DNA of 64,000 nucleotides from Acidovorax soli (GTDB lineage: Bacteria > Pseudomonadota > Gammaproteobacteria > Burkholderiales > Burkholderiaceae_C), in contig NZ_JACHLK010000004.1 of the NCBI RefSeq assembly GCF_014207955.1, forward strand, positions 1 through 64,000. The letters are read 5' to 3'. A program made the translations under genes and the position numbers. This document shows positions 1-9,985 of this stretch, in pieces. The notes under the pieces are model-generated. The model made no database searches. It was not told the origin of the DNA and saw only the letters and a list, made by a program, of their open reading frames with translations. The stretch's first letter is position 1. Every line of letters starts with the position of its first letter.

Positions 1-85
1 CCTTCCCATCCCGAACAGGACAGTGAAACGACTTTGCGCCGATGATAGTGCGGGTTCCCGTGTGAAAGTAGGTCATCGTCAGGCT
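1..85 (+). rRNA. rrf: 5S ribosomal RNA, 3' part (cut by window start)
   Basis: The first 85 bases read as the 3' two-thirds of a bacterial 5S rRNA: the CCCATCCCGAACAGG loop region, then GTGAAAGTAGGTCATCGTCAGG closing helix I. The 5' part lies outside the window. It marks the end of an rRNA operon whose 16S and 23S genes would be to the left, and is followed directly by a strong intrinsic terminator. The exact 3' base is approximate. Confidence 0.93.
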
Positions 86-99
86 CTTACAGCCCCAAC

Positions 100-135
100 C
101 GCCCCCAGTACCATTTGGTATTGGGGGCGTTTGCT
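100..135 (+). terminator. Intrinsic terminator of the rRNA operon
   Basis: A hairpin with a 13-base arm (100-112, CGCCCCCAGTACC) pairs across a 4-base loop with 117-129, with one G-T wobble, and is followed by a T-rich stretch. It sits 15 bases after the 5S rRNA, where the rRNA operon should end. Confidence 0.85.
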
Positions 136-257
136 TTGGGCGCACGGAAAATGCAACGGCCAGAAAAAATCCCATGGCGCATGTCGAAATGGCAGGCCAT
201 GATCCGTCGTGTTGACAGAGCCACGTTGAGCTCTGACCACCACACGAGGAGATCCCG

Positions 258-698
258 ATGCGATTCATGGTACTGATCAAGGCCGATGCGAACAGCGAAG
301 CCGGCGTGATGCCCAGTGAGCAATTGCTGGCCGAGATGGGCCGTTTCAACGAGGAGCTGGTGAATGCGGGCGTGATGCAGGCGGGCGAGGGCCTGCACCC
401 CAGTTCCAAAGGCGCCCGCGTGCGCTTTTCGGGCAAGGAACGCCAGGTGATCGATGGCCCCTTTGCCGAGACCAAGGAGCTGATCGCCGGCTTCTGGATC
501 TGGAAATGCGCGTCGCTCGATGAGGCCATCGCCTGGCTCAAGCGCTGCCCGAACCCCATGCTTGGCGAGTCCGAGGTCGAGATCCGCCAGGTGTTTGAAG
601 CCGAGGACTTTGGCGCCGAGCTGACCCCGGAACTGCGAGCCCAGGAGGACCAGCTGCGCACCCGCGTCGAAGAGCAGCTGCGCCAGCAGGACGCCTGA
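258..698 (+). CDS. YCII-domain (DGPF family) protein
   Basis: A 146-residue protein of the YCII superfamily. The N-terminal beta strand (MRFMVLIKAD) and the DGPFAETKE motif near residues 66-74 are typical of DGPF-type members, which are often encoded near ECF sigma factors; no sigma factor is present here. Members are small dimeric ferredoxin-fold proteins of mostly unknown function. An AGGAG-like site just before the ATG supports the start. It stands alone between the rRNA operon end and a convergent hydrolase gene. Family assignment is good; the biochemical role is unknown. Confidence 0.88.
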   Translation: MRFMVLIKADANSEAGVMPSEQLLAEMGRFNEELVNAGVMQAGEGLHPSSKGARVRFSGKERQVIDGPFAETKELIAGFWIWKCASLDEAIAWLKRCPNPMLGESEVEIRQVFEAEDFGAELTPELRAQEDQLRTRVEEQLRQQDA

Positions 699-732
699 AA
701 CGGCACCGCCTCAGCGAGGCGGGCGCCACAGG

Positions 733-764
733 CCGTCAGCCGTCAGCCGTCAGCCGTCAGCCGT
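733..764. repeat. Short tandem repeat, 7-bp unit CCGTCAG, about 4.6 copies
   Basis: Perfect head-to-tail copies of CCGTCAG run from 733 to 764. The repeat covers the stop codon and last codons of the minus-strand hydrolase gene (stop at 757-759) and lies between two convergent genes. Copy number of such a tract could vary by slippage, but only the last residues of one protein would change. Confidence 0.85.
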
Positions 765-1845
765 GTGCAGTGGCGGCTGCGGGAGGCCCGAAGCGGTAGA
801 CACCCTCGCCGTCGATGCTGCGCTCGAAGCCGCCATCGAGCCACAGCAGGTGCAGGTGGGCGAGGGCCTCGCCCAGGGCAAAAGTCATCTGGTGCGGGTC
901 CAGTGGGCGTTTGAACATCACGGGCAGCACATCCATGGCCGACAGGGGCCGGGCCGTGCTGGCGGCATCGACGATCTCCTGCAGGCGCTCCTGGTGATGG
1001 CTTTGCAGCTGCGCGATGCGCACATGCAGGCCGGTGAAGGGCTTGCCATGCGAAGGCAGGGTCAGCGTATCGGCCGGCAGCGCCAGGTAGCGCTTGATCG
1101 AGGTGAGGAACAGGCGCAGCGGGTCGGCCTCAGGCTCGGCCGCATGCACGCTCACATTGGTGGAGATGCGCGGCAGCACCATGTCGCCGCTGACCAGCAC
1201 CGACAGCTCGGGGCAGTGCAGCGCGATGTGCTCGGGCGCGTGGCCGTAGCCGCTGATGCAATTCCAGGTGCGCCCGCCGATCTCGATGGCATCGCCCTCC
1301 ATCATGCGCCGGTAGGTGCCAGGCAGCTCCGGCACCATGGAGCGGTAATACGAGCCCCGGCCCTGCACGTGGCCGAGGAACTCTTCATTGCGCGCGCCAT
1401 GGGCCATGTAGAAATCGGCACTGGCCTCACCGCTGAACCCGTCGCTGTGGAGCGCTGCGCGCGCGGCATAGTAGTCGGTGGCGCTGATCCACAGGCGCGC
1501 GTTCCAGCGCGCGCACAGCCAGTGCGCCAGGCCGATGTGGTCGGGGTGCATGTGGGTCACGATCACGCGCAGGATGGGCAGTCCCTCCAGGCTGGAGGCA
1601 AACACCTCCTCCCACTGCGCCCTCGTGAGCGGGTTGTCGATGCAGCAGTCCACCACCGTCCAGCCGTCGACCAGCTGGTTGCCCACCGGCTGGCGGTCGC
1701 GCAGCAGCCACAGGTTGATGTGGTCCAGCGCAAACGGCAGGCCCATGCGGATCCAGCGCACCCCGGGGGCCACGTCCATGGCCGTGCCGGGTGCGGGCAG
1801 CACATCGCCCAGAGGGTAGGTGATTTGGTGTTCGAGGGGATTCAT
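757..1845 (-). CDS. MBL-fold metallo-hydrolase
   Basis: A 362-residue metallo-beta-lactamase fold hydrolase. The zinc-binding motif THMHPDH is at about residues 97-103, followed by downstream metal ligands in GYGHAPEH, the SGDMV aspartate and a late SHGKP histidine. The C-terminal extension matches the BLACT/winged-helix type found with acyl-CoA metabolism genes. I start at the ATG at 1845 (MNPLEH); a longer reading frame reaches 1971 but would run through the operator at 1869-1890. It is divergent from liuR and shares its operator region, so it is probably co-regulated with leucine/isovalerate degradation. Substrate unknown; a thioester-type substrate is an inference from context. Confidence 0.88.
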   Translation of the reverse strand: MNPLEHQITYPLGDVLPAPGTAMDVAPGVRWIRMGLPFALDHINLWLLRDRQPVGNQLVDGWTVVDCCIDNPLTRAQWEEVFASSLEGLPILRVIVTHMHPDHIGLAHWLCARWNARLWISATDYYAARAALHSDGFSGEASADFYMAHGARNEEFLGHVQGRGSYYRSMVPELPGTYRRMMEGDAIEIGGRTWNCISGYGHAPEHIALHCPELSVLVSGDMVLPRISTNVSVHAAEPEADPLRLFLTSIKRYLALPADTLTLPSHGKPFTGLHVRIAQLQSHHQERLQEIVDAASTARPLSAMDVLPVMFKRPLDPHQMTFALGEALAHLHLLWLDGGFERSIDGEGVYRFGPPAAATAHG

Positions 1846-1868
1846 GGAGGGCCCTGCTTGGGTTAGCA

Positions 1869-1891
1869 TTGACGTTAACGTAAACGTCAGA
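1869..1891. promoter_or_regulatory. LiuR-type MerR operator between the MBL hydrolase and liuR
   Basis: TGACGTTAACGTAAACGTCA at 1870-1889 is an 18/20 palindrome in the divergent intergenic region upstream of the MerR regulator. Its half site TGACGTT recurs in the second operator at 2365-2390. MerR proteins bind such palindromes in the promoter spacer, so autoregulation plus control of the MBL hydrolase is expected. From memory, the motif resembles predicted LiuR sites of proteobacteria; this was not checked against a database. Confidence 0.8.
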
Positions 1892-1963
1892 TTGATTGCA
1901 TTGTAGGGACGCTTTGCGCATCGGCTGTCGCCCGTGCGAAACCCACCCCTGCGCACCCCGCCC

Positions 1964-2359
1964 ATGGCCACCTCCTACACCATCAGCGACCTCGCCAAAG
2001 AGTTCGATCTCACGACGCGCGCCATGCGCTTCTATGAAGACATGGGCCTGTTGCAGCCCGAACGCACCGGCCCCGCGGGCCGCAACCGCATCTACAGCGC
2101 GCGCGACCGCACGCGGCTGCGCCTGACCCTGCGCGCCAAGCGCCTGGGCCTGTCGCTGACCGAGGCCAAGGAGATCATCGACCTCTACGACAGCCCGCGC
2201 GATACGGGCGCGCAGTTGCGCAAGTTCCTGGAGGTCCTGGGGGCGCACCGCAAACAGCTGGAGGAGCAACTGGCCGATCTGCAGGCCAACCTGGAAGAGG
2301 TGGAAGAGCACGAACAGGAAGCCCGTGCGCTGCTCGACAAGGTGGAATCGCAAAAATGA
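1964..2359 (+). CDS. liuR: MerR-family regulator of leucine/isovalerate degradation (LiuR-like)
   Basis: A 131-residue MerR-type regulator. The winged helix-turn-helix spans residues about 3-70 (SYTISDLAKEFDLTTRAMRFYEDMGLL opening), followed by a long dimerisation helix from about residue 85 to the end, rich in Glu and Gln. There is no cysteine-rich metal site, consistent with an acyl-CoA-type ligand. The start at 1964 (MATSY) fits the family; an in-frame ATG at 1934 adds ten residues. It is flanked by two near-identical palindromes and lies upstream of isovaleryl-CoA dehydrogenase, the classic LiuR position. Ligand specificity is inferred. Confidence 0.88.
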   Translation: MATSYTISDLAKEFDLTTRAMRFYEDMGLLQPERTGPAGRNRIYSARDRTRLRLTLRAKRLGLSLTEAKEIIDLYDSPRDTGAQLRKFLEVLGAHRKQLEEQLADLQANLEEVEEHEQEARALLDKVESQK

Positions 2360-2364
2360 GCCAT

Positions 2365-2390
2365 AATTGACGTTTACGTAAACGTCAATT
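2365..2390. promoter_or_regulatory. LiuR-type operator before the thioesterase-liuA unit
   Basis: A perfect 26-base palindrome with half site AATTGACGTTTAC lies 6 bases after the liuR stop codon and 24 bases before the thioesterase start. It is a better palindrome than the site at 1869 and shares its TGACGTT core. It most likely is the operator of the thioesterase and isovaleryl-CoA dehydrogenase genes. Confidence 0.85.
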
Positions 2391-2413
2391 CGTCCATCTT
2401 TCAGGAGCCTGCC

Positions 2414-2875
2414 GTGACCAGCCCTGCCTTCGAGGTGAAAAGTCCGCGCTATGTGGAGCGTGTGCAGGACAGCTTTGCCCTGCAGGGTGCCATGCAGACG
2501 CTGGGCGCCCGGCTGGCCCGTGTCGAGCCCGGTGCGGTGGACATCGCACTCGACTGGGCCCCGGGCCTCACGCAGCAGCACGGTTTCCTGCATGCCGGCA
2601 TGGTCGCCACGGCGCTCGATTCCGCCTGCGGCTACGCCGGCTTCACCTTGATGGCCGAAGACGCCGCCGTGCTCACCATCGAATTCAAGATCAACCTGCT
2701 GGCCCCCGCCCAGGGCGAGCGCTTTCGCATGGAAGGCCGGGTGCTCAAGCCCGGCCGCACCATCACCGTGGCCGAAGGGCGTGCCTACGCCATCGGCCCG
2801 CAAGGCGAAAAGCTGGTGGCCACCATGGGCTGCACGTTGATGGCAGTGACCGGCCGTGAAAACATCCGCAACTGA
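2414..2875 (+). CDS. PaaI-type hotdog-fold thioesterase
   Basis: A 153-residue hotdog thioesterase of the PaaI family. The motif around GFLHAGMVATALDSACG carries the family's His-Ala-Gly turn and the Asp-containing helix. It would hydrolyse an acyl-CoA in the cytoplasm, perhaps releasing trapped CoA from branched-chain intermediates. The start is a GTG at 2414 with AGGAG eight bases upstream. It lies between the palindromic LiuR-type operator and liuA, 51 bases upstream of the latter, so the two are likely co-transcribed. Exact substrate unknown. Confidence 0.88.
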   Translation: MTSPAFEVKSPRYVERVQDSFALQGAMQTLGARLARVEPGAVDIALDWAPGLTQQHGFLHAGMVATALDSACGYAGFTLMAEDAAVLTIEFKINLLAPAQGERFRMEGRVLKPGRTITVAEGRAYAIGPQGEKLVATMGCTLMAVTGRENIRN

Positions 2876-2926
2876 GACGTTCGTACCCCGAATCCGCACC
2901 ACTTACTTCCTACCAGGAGACAAACC

Positions 2927-4117
2927 ATGAGCATCCCCGCCAACCTGCCCGGCCTGAACTTCCAGTTGGGCGAAGACATCGACGCCCTGCGTGACGCCGT
3001 GCGCGACTTCGCCCAGGCCGAAATCGCGCCGCGCGCCGCCGAGATCGACCGCAGCGACCAGTTCCCCATGGACCTGTGGCGCAAGATGGGCGAGCTGGGC
3101 GTGCTGGGCATCACCGTGCCCGAGCAGTACGGCGGCGCTGCCATGGGCTACCTGGCGCACATGGTGGCCATGGAAGAGATCTCGCGCGCCAGCGCCTCGG
3201 TGGGCCTGTCCTACGGCGCGCACAGCAACCTGTGCGTGAACCAGATCAACCGCAACGGCAACGAAGCGCAGAAGGCCAAGTACCTGCCCAAGCTGATCAG
3301 CGGCGAGCACGTGGGCGCGCTGGCCATGAGCGAGCCCGGTGCCGGCTCGGACGTGATCAGCATGAAGCTCAAGGCCGAGGACAAGGGCGGCTACTACCTG
3401 CTCAACGGCAGCAAGATGTGGATCACCAACGGCCCTGACGCCGATACCCTGGTGGTCTATGCCAAGACCGAGCCCGAGATGGGCGCGCGCGGTGTCACGG
3501 CCTTTCTGATCGAAAAGGGCATGCCCGGCTTCAGCATCGCGCAAAAGCTCGACAAGCTGGGCATGCGCGGCAGCCACACGGGCGAGTTGGTGTTCAACAA
3601 CGTCGAAGTGCCCGCCTCGCAGGTGCTGGGCGGCCTGAACCAGGGCGCCAAGGTGCTCATGAGCGGCCTGGACTACGAGCGCGCCGTATTGACCGGAGGA
3701 CCTCTGGGGATCATGCAATCGGTGATGGACAACGTCATCCCTTACATTCACGACCGCAAGCAGTTCGGCCAGAGCATTGGCGAATTCCAGCTCATCCAGG
3801 GCAAGGTGGCCGACATGTACACCGTGCTCCAGGCGGGGCGCTCGTTTGCCTACACCGTGGCCAAGAACCTCGACATGCTGGGAACCGACCATGTGCGCCA
3901 GGTCCGCAAGGACTGCGCCAGCGTCATCCTCTGGTGTGCCGAGAAGGCCACCTGGATGGCGGGCGAGGGCGTGCAGATCTTCGGCGGCAACGGCTATATC
4001 AACGAGTACCCCCTGGGTCGTCTGTGGCGCGATGCCAAGCTGTACGAGATCGGCGCTGGCACGAGCGAGATCCGCCGCATGCTGATTGGCCGGGAACTGT
4101 TTGCCGAGACCTGCTGA
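2927..4117 (+). CDS. liuA: Isovaleryl-CoA dehydrogenase
   Basis: A 396-residue FAD-dependent acyl-CoA dehydrogenase that oxidises isovaleryl-CoA to 3-methylcrotonyl-CoA, passing electrons to ETF. Two features separate it from other family members: the catalytic-base glutamate lies in the helix-G segment [11 protein letters not shown] (E251), and the position that holds the base in short- and medium-chain enzymes is non-acidic here (YEIGAGTSE). It has a strong AGGAGA site and ATG at 2927. It is the first committed enzyme of the liu pathway; the remaining liu genes are 25-34 kb downstream. Control by the LiuR operator at 2365 is likely. Confidence 0.95.
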   Translation: MSIPANLPGLNFQLGEDIDALRDAVRDFAQAEIAPRAAEIDRSDQFPMDLWRKMGELGVLGITVPEQYGGAAMGYLAHMVAMEEISRASASVGLSYGAHSNLCVNQINRNGNEAQKAKYLPKLISGEHVGALAMSEPGAGSDVISMKLKAEDKGGYYLLNGSKMWITNGPDADTLVVYAKTEPEMGARGVTAFLIEKGMPGFSIAQKLDKLGMRGSHTGELVFNNVEVPASQVLGGLNQGAKVLMSGLDYERAVLTGGPLGIMQSVMDNVIPYIHDRKQFGQSIGEFQLIQGKVADMYTVLQAGRSFAYTVAKNLDMLGTDHVRQVRKDCASVILWCAEKATWMAGEGVQIFGGNGYINEYPLGRLWRDAKLYEIGAGTSEIRRMLIGRELFAETC

Positions 4118-4158
4118 CCCCCGGCAGGCCGATCCACCTTTTTGAGAGCCGAGACCCC

Positions 4159-4818
4159 ATGAGCACCTCCATCGAAGACCTGTTTGTCCACAACCGCGCC
4201 TGGGCGGCCCAGATGGAGCGTGAGCGCCCCGGCTTCTTCACCGGCCTGCTGGCCCAGCAAAAGCCCAAGTACATGTGGATCGGCTGCTCCGACAGCCGCG
4301 TGCCCGCCAACCAGATCACCGGCCTGGAACCCGGCGAGGTCTTCGTGCACCGCAACGTGGCCAACGTGGTGGTGCCCACCGACCTGAACTGCCTGTCGAC
4401 CATCCAGTACGCGGTGGACCAGCTGCGCATCGAGCACCTCATGGTCGTGGGCCACTATGGCTGCGGCGGTGTGCTGGCCGCGCTCGAAGGCATCCGTGTG
4501 GGCCTGGCCGACAACTGGATCCGCCACGTGGCGGACGTGCGCGACCGCCACCGCGATCTGATCGCCTCCATCGCACCCGAATGGCGCCACGACGTGCTGT
4601 GCGAGCTCAACGCCATTGAGCAGGTGGTCAACATCGCCCAGACCACGGTGATGCTCGACGCCTGGGGCCGCGGCCAGAAGGTCACGCTGCACGGCTGGTG
4701 CTACGGCCTCAAGGACGGCCTGATCAACAACCTGCACATGACGGTGGACAGCACCGAGGGCCTGGAGTCGCTGTACAAAGCAGCGATTGCGGGCGTGGCG
4801 GAAACCCGGCGGGGCTGA
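4159..4818 (+). CDS. Beta-class carbonic anhydrase
   Basis: A 219-residue beta-carbonic anhydrase interconverting CO2 and bicarbonate. The zinc ligands are visible: C43 and D45 with R47 in the CSDSR motif, then H99 and C102 in GHYGCGG. This is the Can-like layout. The ATG at 4159 is chosen because the protein begins at the usual family position; the same frame is open upstream but only overlaps liuA. It follows liuA by 41 bases and precedes aceK by 29, so it could supply bicarbonate to biotin carboxylases such as LiuBD (inference). Confidence 0.95.
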   Translation: MSTSIEDLFVHNRAWAAQMERERPGFFTGLLAQQKPKYMWIGCSDSRVPANQITGLEPGEVFVHRNVANVVVPTDLNCLSTIQYAVDQLRIEHLMVVGHYGCGGVLAALEGIRVGLADNWIRHVADVRDRHRDLIASIAPEWRHDVLCELNAIEQVVNIAQTTVMLDAWGRGQKVTLHGWCYGLKDGLINNLHMTVDSTEGLESLYKAAIAGVAETRRG

Positions 4819-4847
4819 GCCGGCAGGTCCTGCAGGAGCGTCCGCCC

Positions 4848-6650
4848 ATGTTCCCGCAACGGCTCGATGCGCCCCAGGCGTATGACATCGCCAAGGCGAT
4901 GATGGACGGTTTCAACCGCCACTACCGCCTGTTCCGCACCGAGTCCGCGCGCGCCAAGCACCGTTTCGAGACGGCCGACTGGCATGGCCAGCAGCGCGCC
5001 CAGCGCGAGCGCATCGAGTTCTACGACCTGCGCGTCAAGGAATGCGTGCGCCGGCTCGAAAAGGAGTACGACGCGGGCCGCCAGCCCATGGACGTGTGGC
5101 ACCAGGTCAAGCTCCACTACATCGGCCTGCTGGTCAACCACCACCAGCCCGAGCTGGCCGAGACCTTCTTCAACTCGGTGACCTGCAAGATCCTGCACCG
5201 CACGCATTTCCACAACGACTTCATCTTCGTGCGGCCCGCGGTCAGCACCGAGTACATCGAGAACGAAGAGCCCGCCGCCCGGCCCACCTACCGCGCCTAC
5301 TACCCGGCACGCGAGAGCCTGCAGGGCACGCTCACGCGCATCATCGACAACTTCCAGCTGCAGGGCGAGTTCGCCGACCTGCAGCGCGACACCGGCCATG
5401 TGCTGCGCGCCATGCAGGGCCGGCTCGACAAGGTGCGCCTGCGCGCCAACTTCCAGATCCAGGTGCTGGCCAGCCTGTTCTTCCGCAACAAGGGCGCCTA
5501 CGTGGTGGGCAAGATCATCAACGGCTTCAACGAAGTGCCGTTCGCCCTGCCCATCCTGCACGACGCCGAGGGCAAGCTCTGCATCGATGCGGCGCTGTTC
5601 GGCGAGGACGACCTGCAGATGCTGTTCAGCTTTGCGCGCGCCTACTTCATGGTGGACATGGAGATCCCGAGCGCCTACGTGCAGTTCCTGCGCAGCCTCA
5701 TGCCGCGCAAGCCGCGCGCCGAGATCTACAACGCCCTGGGCCTGGCCAAGCAGGGCAAGACGCTGTTCTACCGCGACTTCCTGTACCACCTCAAGCATTC
5801 GAGCGACCGCTTCCGCATCGCGCCCGGCATCAAGGGCATGGTCATGCTGGTGTTCGACCTGCCGTCCTTCCCCTTCGTGTTCAAGCTCATCAAGGACTAC
5901 TTCCCGCACCAGAAGGAGACCACGCGCGAGCAGATCAAGGCCAAGTACCTCTTGGTCAAGCAGCATGACCGTGTGGGGCGCATGGCCGACACGCTGGAAT
6001 ACAGCGAGGTGGCCTTTCCGCGCGAGCGCTTCGATGACGAGCTGATCGCCGAGATCCAGAAGTTTGCGCCCAGCCAACTGGAGATCAGCGACCGCGACGG
6101 CGATGGCCAGACCGAGGTCATCATCAAGCACCTGTACATCGAGCGGCGCATGATCCCGCTCAACATCTACCTGCAGGAAGCCTTCGACACCGGCCTTGCG
6201 GACCCGCGGGCACGCCAGCAGATGGAGCGCAGCGTGATCGAGTACGGCAATGCCATCAAGGACCTGGTGGCCGCCAACATCTTCCCGGGCGACATGCTGT
6301 GGAAGAACTTCGGCGTCACGCGCAACGGCAAGGTCGTGTTCTACGACTACGACGAGATCGAATACCTGACCGACTGCCACTTCCGCCGCGTGCCCGCGCC
6401 GCGCAATGAAGAGGAAGAAATGAGCGGCGAAGTCTGGTACCCCGTGGGCCCACGCGACGTGTTCCCCGAGACCTTCGGCCCCTTCCTGCTGGGCAACGAC
6501 GCCGTGCGCGCCGTGTTCATGCAGCACCACGCCGACCTGCTGGACGCCGCCTTCTGGCAATCGCACAAGGAGCGCATCCAGGCCGGCCATGTGTACGACG
6601 TGTTCCCTTACGACACCGACCGGCGTTTCCTCGACCGGCCGCGTGACTGA
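4848..6650 (+). CDS. aceK: Isocitrate dehydrogenase kinase/phosphatase
   Basis: A 600-residue AceK, slightly longer than the E. coli protein. It phosphorylates and dephosphorylates isocitrate dehydrogenase to partition carbon between the TCA cycle and the glyoxylate shunt. The recognisable C-terminal kinase region includes the segment [26 protein letters not shown], whose Asn and Asp residues match the metal/ATP site of the family. AGGAG lies 10 bases before the ATG at 4848. No aceA or aceB is in the window. Placement beside acyl-CoA catabolism fits growth on substrates that yield acetyl-CoA, such as leucine. Confidence 0.95.
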   Translation: MFPQRLDAPQAYDIAKAMMDGFNRHYRLFRTESARAKHRFETADWHGQQRAQRERIEFYDLRVKECVRRLEKEYDAGRQPMDVWHQVKLHYIGLLVNHHQPELAETFFNSVTCKILHRTHFHNDFIFVRPAVSTEYIENEEPAARPTYRAYYPARESLQGTLTRIIDNFQLQGEFADLQRDTGHVLRAMQGRLDKVRLRANFQIQVLASLFFRNKGAYVVGKIINGFNEVPFALPILHDAEGKLCIDAALFGEDDLQMLFSFARAYFMVDMEIPSAYVQFLRSLMPRKPRAEIYNALGLAKQGKTLFYRDFLYHLKHSSDRFRIAPGIKGMVMLVFDLPSFPFVFKLIKDYFPHQKETTREQIKAKYLLVKQHDRVGRMADTLEYSEVAFPRERFDDELIAEIQKFAPSQLEISDRDGDGQTEVIIKHLYIERRMIPLNIYLQEAFDTGLADPRARQQMERSVIEYGNAIKDLVAANIFPGDMLWKNFGVTRNGKVVFYDYDEIEYLTDCHFRRVPAPRNEEEEMSGEVWYPVGPRDVFPETFGPFLLGNDAVRAVFMQHHADLLDAAFWQSHKERIQAGHVYDVFPYDTDRRFLDRPRD

Positions 6651-6694
6651 TTTTTTGATTTGCCCCCATCCAACCCACTGCAGGAGACATTGCC

Positions 6695-7888
<1,194 letters not shown>

Positions 7889-7899
7889 AAAAATACCGG

Positions 7900-8092
7900 C
7901 ACCCCCTGAGTCGCTTCGCGCCTCGGTGTGTCCGCCAAAGGCGGCCACTCTTCGAGCACGTCCAAGCCTGCGCAGGCAGGCTTGGAGCCGCGGCCCTCAG
8001 CCCCTCTCTCGACTCGCTGCGCGAGTCGAGAGAGGGGGACGCCCCCGGTGCGGCGGGGCGGCCCTTGCACGAGGGCGCTGGCTCTCGCTGTG
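7900..8092 (+). repeat. Structured 3'-end repeat, copy 1 (long form)
   Basis: The first of five related intergenic elements. It starts with CCCCCTGAGTCGCTTCGCG 13 bases after the thiolase stop and carries, in order, a small hairpin (7932-7944), a hairpin CCAAGCCTGC/GCAGGCTTGG (7962-7985), a perfect 17-bp stem with a TGC loop (8001-8037), and a GC-rich block GACGCCCCCGGTGC...TTGCACGAGGGC that can pair with itself. The long form is shared with the copy at 54430. It fills most of the gap to the next gene; 8093-8164 holds nothing recognisable. Confidence 0.85.
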
Positions 8093-8164
8093 CGTGCTCT
8101 GTGGACTGCTGGAAATAAACAGCCTCAGAAAGATTGATACTTCACAACCGTTCAACCATTCGCT

Positions 8165-9232
8165 ATGAGCGCCGCCATGGAATCTGACGTCCCCACCCCC
8201 ATCGACCCTGCCACCATCGCCGCGTTCTGGCAGGCGTTCTCGGACGCGGAAGCCTCCCTGCATGCCTTGCCGCTGCGCGAGCGGGTGGAGCAGGGCAATG
8301 AGCTGCTCGAGCAGCACCTGAGCGGGCTGGCGCTGGAGCTCTCGGGTGGCGCGGAGGACGAGGTGGTGGACCTGATCGTCACTGCACACGGCAGCAGCGA
8401 CCGCTTTCCGCTGCTCATGCAGGTGGTGGCCGCGGCGCCCCGGCTGCGCCACCACCGCGTGCGCGCGTTCCGCGAGCGCACGCGCCAGCCGGACTTTCCC
8501 ATCGGCATGGACGGCTTCGAGCTGTCCACCGCCGAGGTGCTGATCGCGCTGGGCCAGGACGACGGGCAGGCGGCGCTGGAGATCCGCTTCGGCCGCGAGA
8601 TCCCGCAGGACTTCCAGGACCACGCGCGCAACATGGCCTTCATCATGATCGACCATGTGCTCGGGGAGTACGACTTTGCCGTCAAGGTCGGTGCCGTGGA
8701 TTTCGTCGAAGAGTCCCTGGACCCCGATGCCGAATGGACACCGCTGTCGCTGCTGCCGCCCGTGTTCGACCGCTACTGGGTCGAGGCCCTGGGCCGCACC
8801 GGCGAGTTTCCCACTGGCGAGCACGAATGGGACGGCATGACCCTGGTCTTCGGTGGTGCCGATGGCGATGGGGCCGAGCCCAGGGACGAAGCCATCGTGA
8901 TGATCAACCGCAGTGCCAACCCGGTCGCCATGCGGGCCGATCTGGCCTACGCGCTCACCCTGGATCTGGCGGTGGCGGATGGCGACGAACTGGAGGCCGT
9001 GCGCGATCTGCAGGACCAAGCCGCCACCCTGCTGGAGCTGCCGCAACTGGGCATTCTGGCCTACACCATGACCCGGGCCGGGCGCCGCAAGGCGGTGTAC
9101 TACGTGGGCGACGAGCAGATGGCCAAGCAGGCCCTGGCGCCGCTGCTGCTGCGCGACGAGGCCGCATCCCTGGAGCTGTCCGTCACCTTCGACCCCGCCT
9201 GGTCCGGCTATTTCGAATTCGCCGTGCATTGA
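8165..9232 (+). CDS. Uncharacterised acidic protein with DUF695-like C-terminus
   Basis: A 355-residue, strongly acidic cytoplasmic protein without signal peptide or membrane segment. The N-terminal half is alpha/beta with the segment VVDLIVTAHG; the C-terminal half (TLLELPQLGILAYTMT, then DPAWSGYFEFAVH at the end) resembles DUF695-type proteins. I do not recognise a catalytic motif. The start is uncertain between ATG 8165 and ATG 8177 because no clear ribosome site is visible. It lies 35 bases upstream of an SDR gene in the same direction. Confidence 0.75.
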   Translation: MSAAMESDVPTPIDPATIAAFWQAFSDAEASLHALPLRERVEQGNELLEQHLSGLALELSGGAEDEVVDLIVTAHGSSDRFPLLMQVVAAAPRLRHHRVRAFRERTRQPDFPIGMDGFELSTAEVLIALGQDDGQAALEIRFGREIPQDFQDHARNMAFIMIDHVLGEYDFAVKVGAVDFVEESLDPDAEWTPLSLLPPVFDRYWVEALGRTGEFPTGEHEWDGMTLVFGGADGDGAEPRDEAIVMINRSANPVAMRADLAYALTLDLAVADGDELEAVRDLQDQAATLLELPQLGILAYTMTRAGRRKAVYYVGDEQMAKQALAPLLLRDEAASLELSVTFDPAWSGYFEFAVH

Positions 9233-9267
9233 CGGCTTGTTTTGCTTTTACTTGAACGGAATCCGGC

Positions 9268-9936
9268 ATGGCCACCATCCTCATCATCGGCGCGTCGCGC
9301 GGTATCGGCCTGGAGCTGGCGCGCCAGTACACGGAGGCAGGCGAGCGCGTGATCGCCACCGCGCGCGACGACGCAGGGCGCGAACGCCTGCAGGCGCTGG
9401 GCGCCCAGGTGCTCACCGTCGATGTGGCCAACCCCGCCAGCGTGAGCGGCCTGGCCTGGTTGCTCGATGGTGAAAAAATCGATCTGGCACTGTACGTGGC
9501 CGGTGTGATCCGCCGGCCCAACGCGCTCACGCCCCCCACGCAGCAGGACTTCGACGCGGTGATGCACACCAATGTGCTGGGCGCCATGCAGGCCCTGCCC
9601 CAGGTGGCGCCGATGGTGGCCGACGCGCAGGGTGTGTTCGCCTTCGTGTCTTCGTCCATGTCGCAGATCGGCAGTGTGGACGACAGCGAGTCCTGGCTGT
9701 ACCGCACCAGCAAGGCCGCCCTCAACATGGCGGTGGCCGCGGCCCAGCACGACTACCCCGGCGCCATCCTCCTGACCATCGACCCCGGCTGGGTGCAGAC
9801 CGAGATGGGCGGTGGCGAGGCGCCCCTCACGGTGCAGGACAGCGTGCAGGGCATGCGCAGCACCCTGGCGGGCGTGACTGCAGCCGACAAGGGGCGCCTG
9901 CTGCACCAGGACGGCCGGCGCGCCGCGCACTGGTAA
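9268..9936 (+). CDS. Short-chain dehydrogenase/reductase
   Basis: A 222-residue classical-type SDR. The NAD(P)-binding turn GASRGIG is at residues 8-14 and the catalytic YRTSK at Y145-K149. It is shorter than typical SDRs (about 250) and resembles the C-factor/sniffer-like subgroup. It is followed after 49 bases by an acyl-CoA dehydrogenase in the same direction, so the pair may act on a common acyl substrate. The substrate is unknown. Confidence 0.88.
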   Translation: MATILIIGASRGIGLELARQYTEAGERVIATARDDAGRERLQALGAQVLTVDVANPASVSGLAWLLDGEKIDLALYVAGVIRRPNALTPPTQQDFDAVMHTNVLGAMQALPQVAPMVADAQGVFAFVSSSMSQIGSVDDSESWLYRTSKAALNMAVAAAQHDYPGAILLTIDPGWVQTEMGGGEAPLTVQDSVQGMRSTLAGVTAADKGRLLHQDGRRAAHW

Positions 9937-9985
9937 GACCCCCTTCTTCATTGATTCCAAAGACGAGATTCCGGAGACGACACCC

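Noticed and set aside
733-764. CRISPR-like repeat
   Set aside because: The unit is 7 bases without spacers; there are no cas genes and no repeat-spacer pattern anywhere in the window.
7900-8092. Intergenic repeats as insertion-sequence remnants
   Set aside because: No transposase fragment, terminal inverted repeats or target-site duplication is visible, and the fixed position after stop codons in sense orientation is unlike random insertion.
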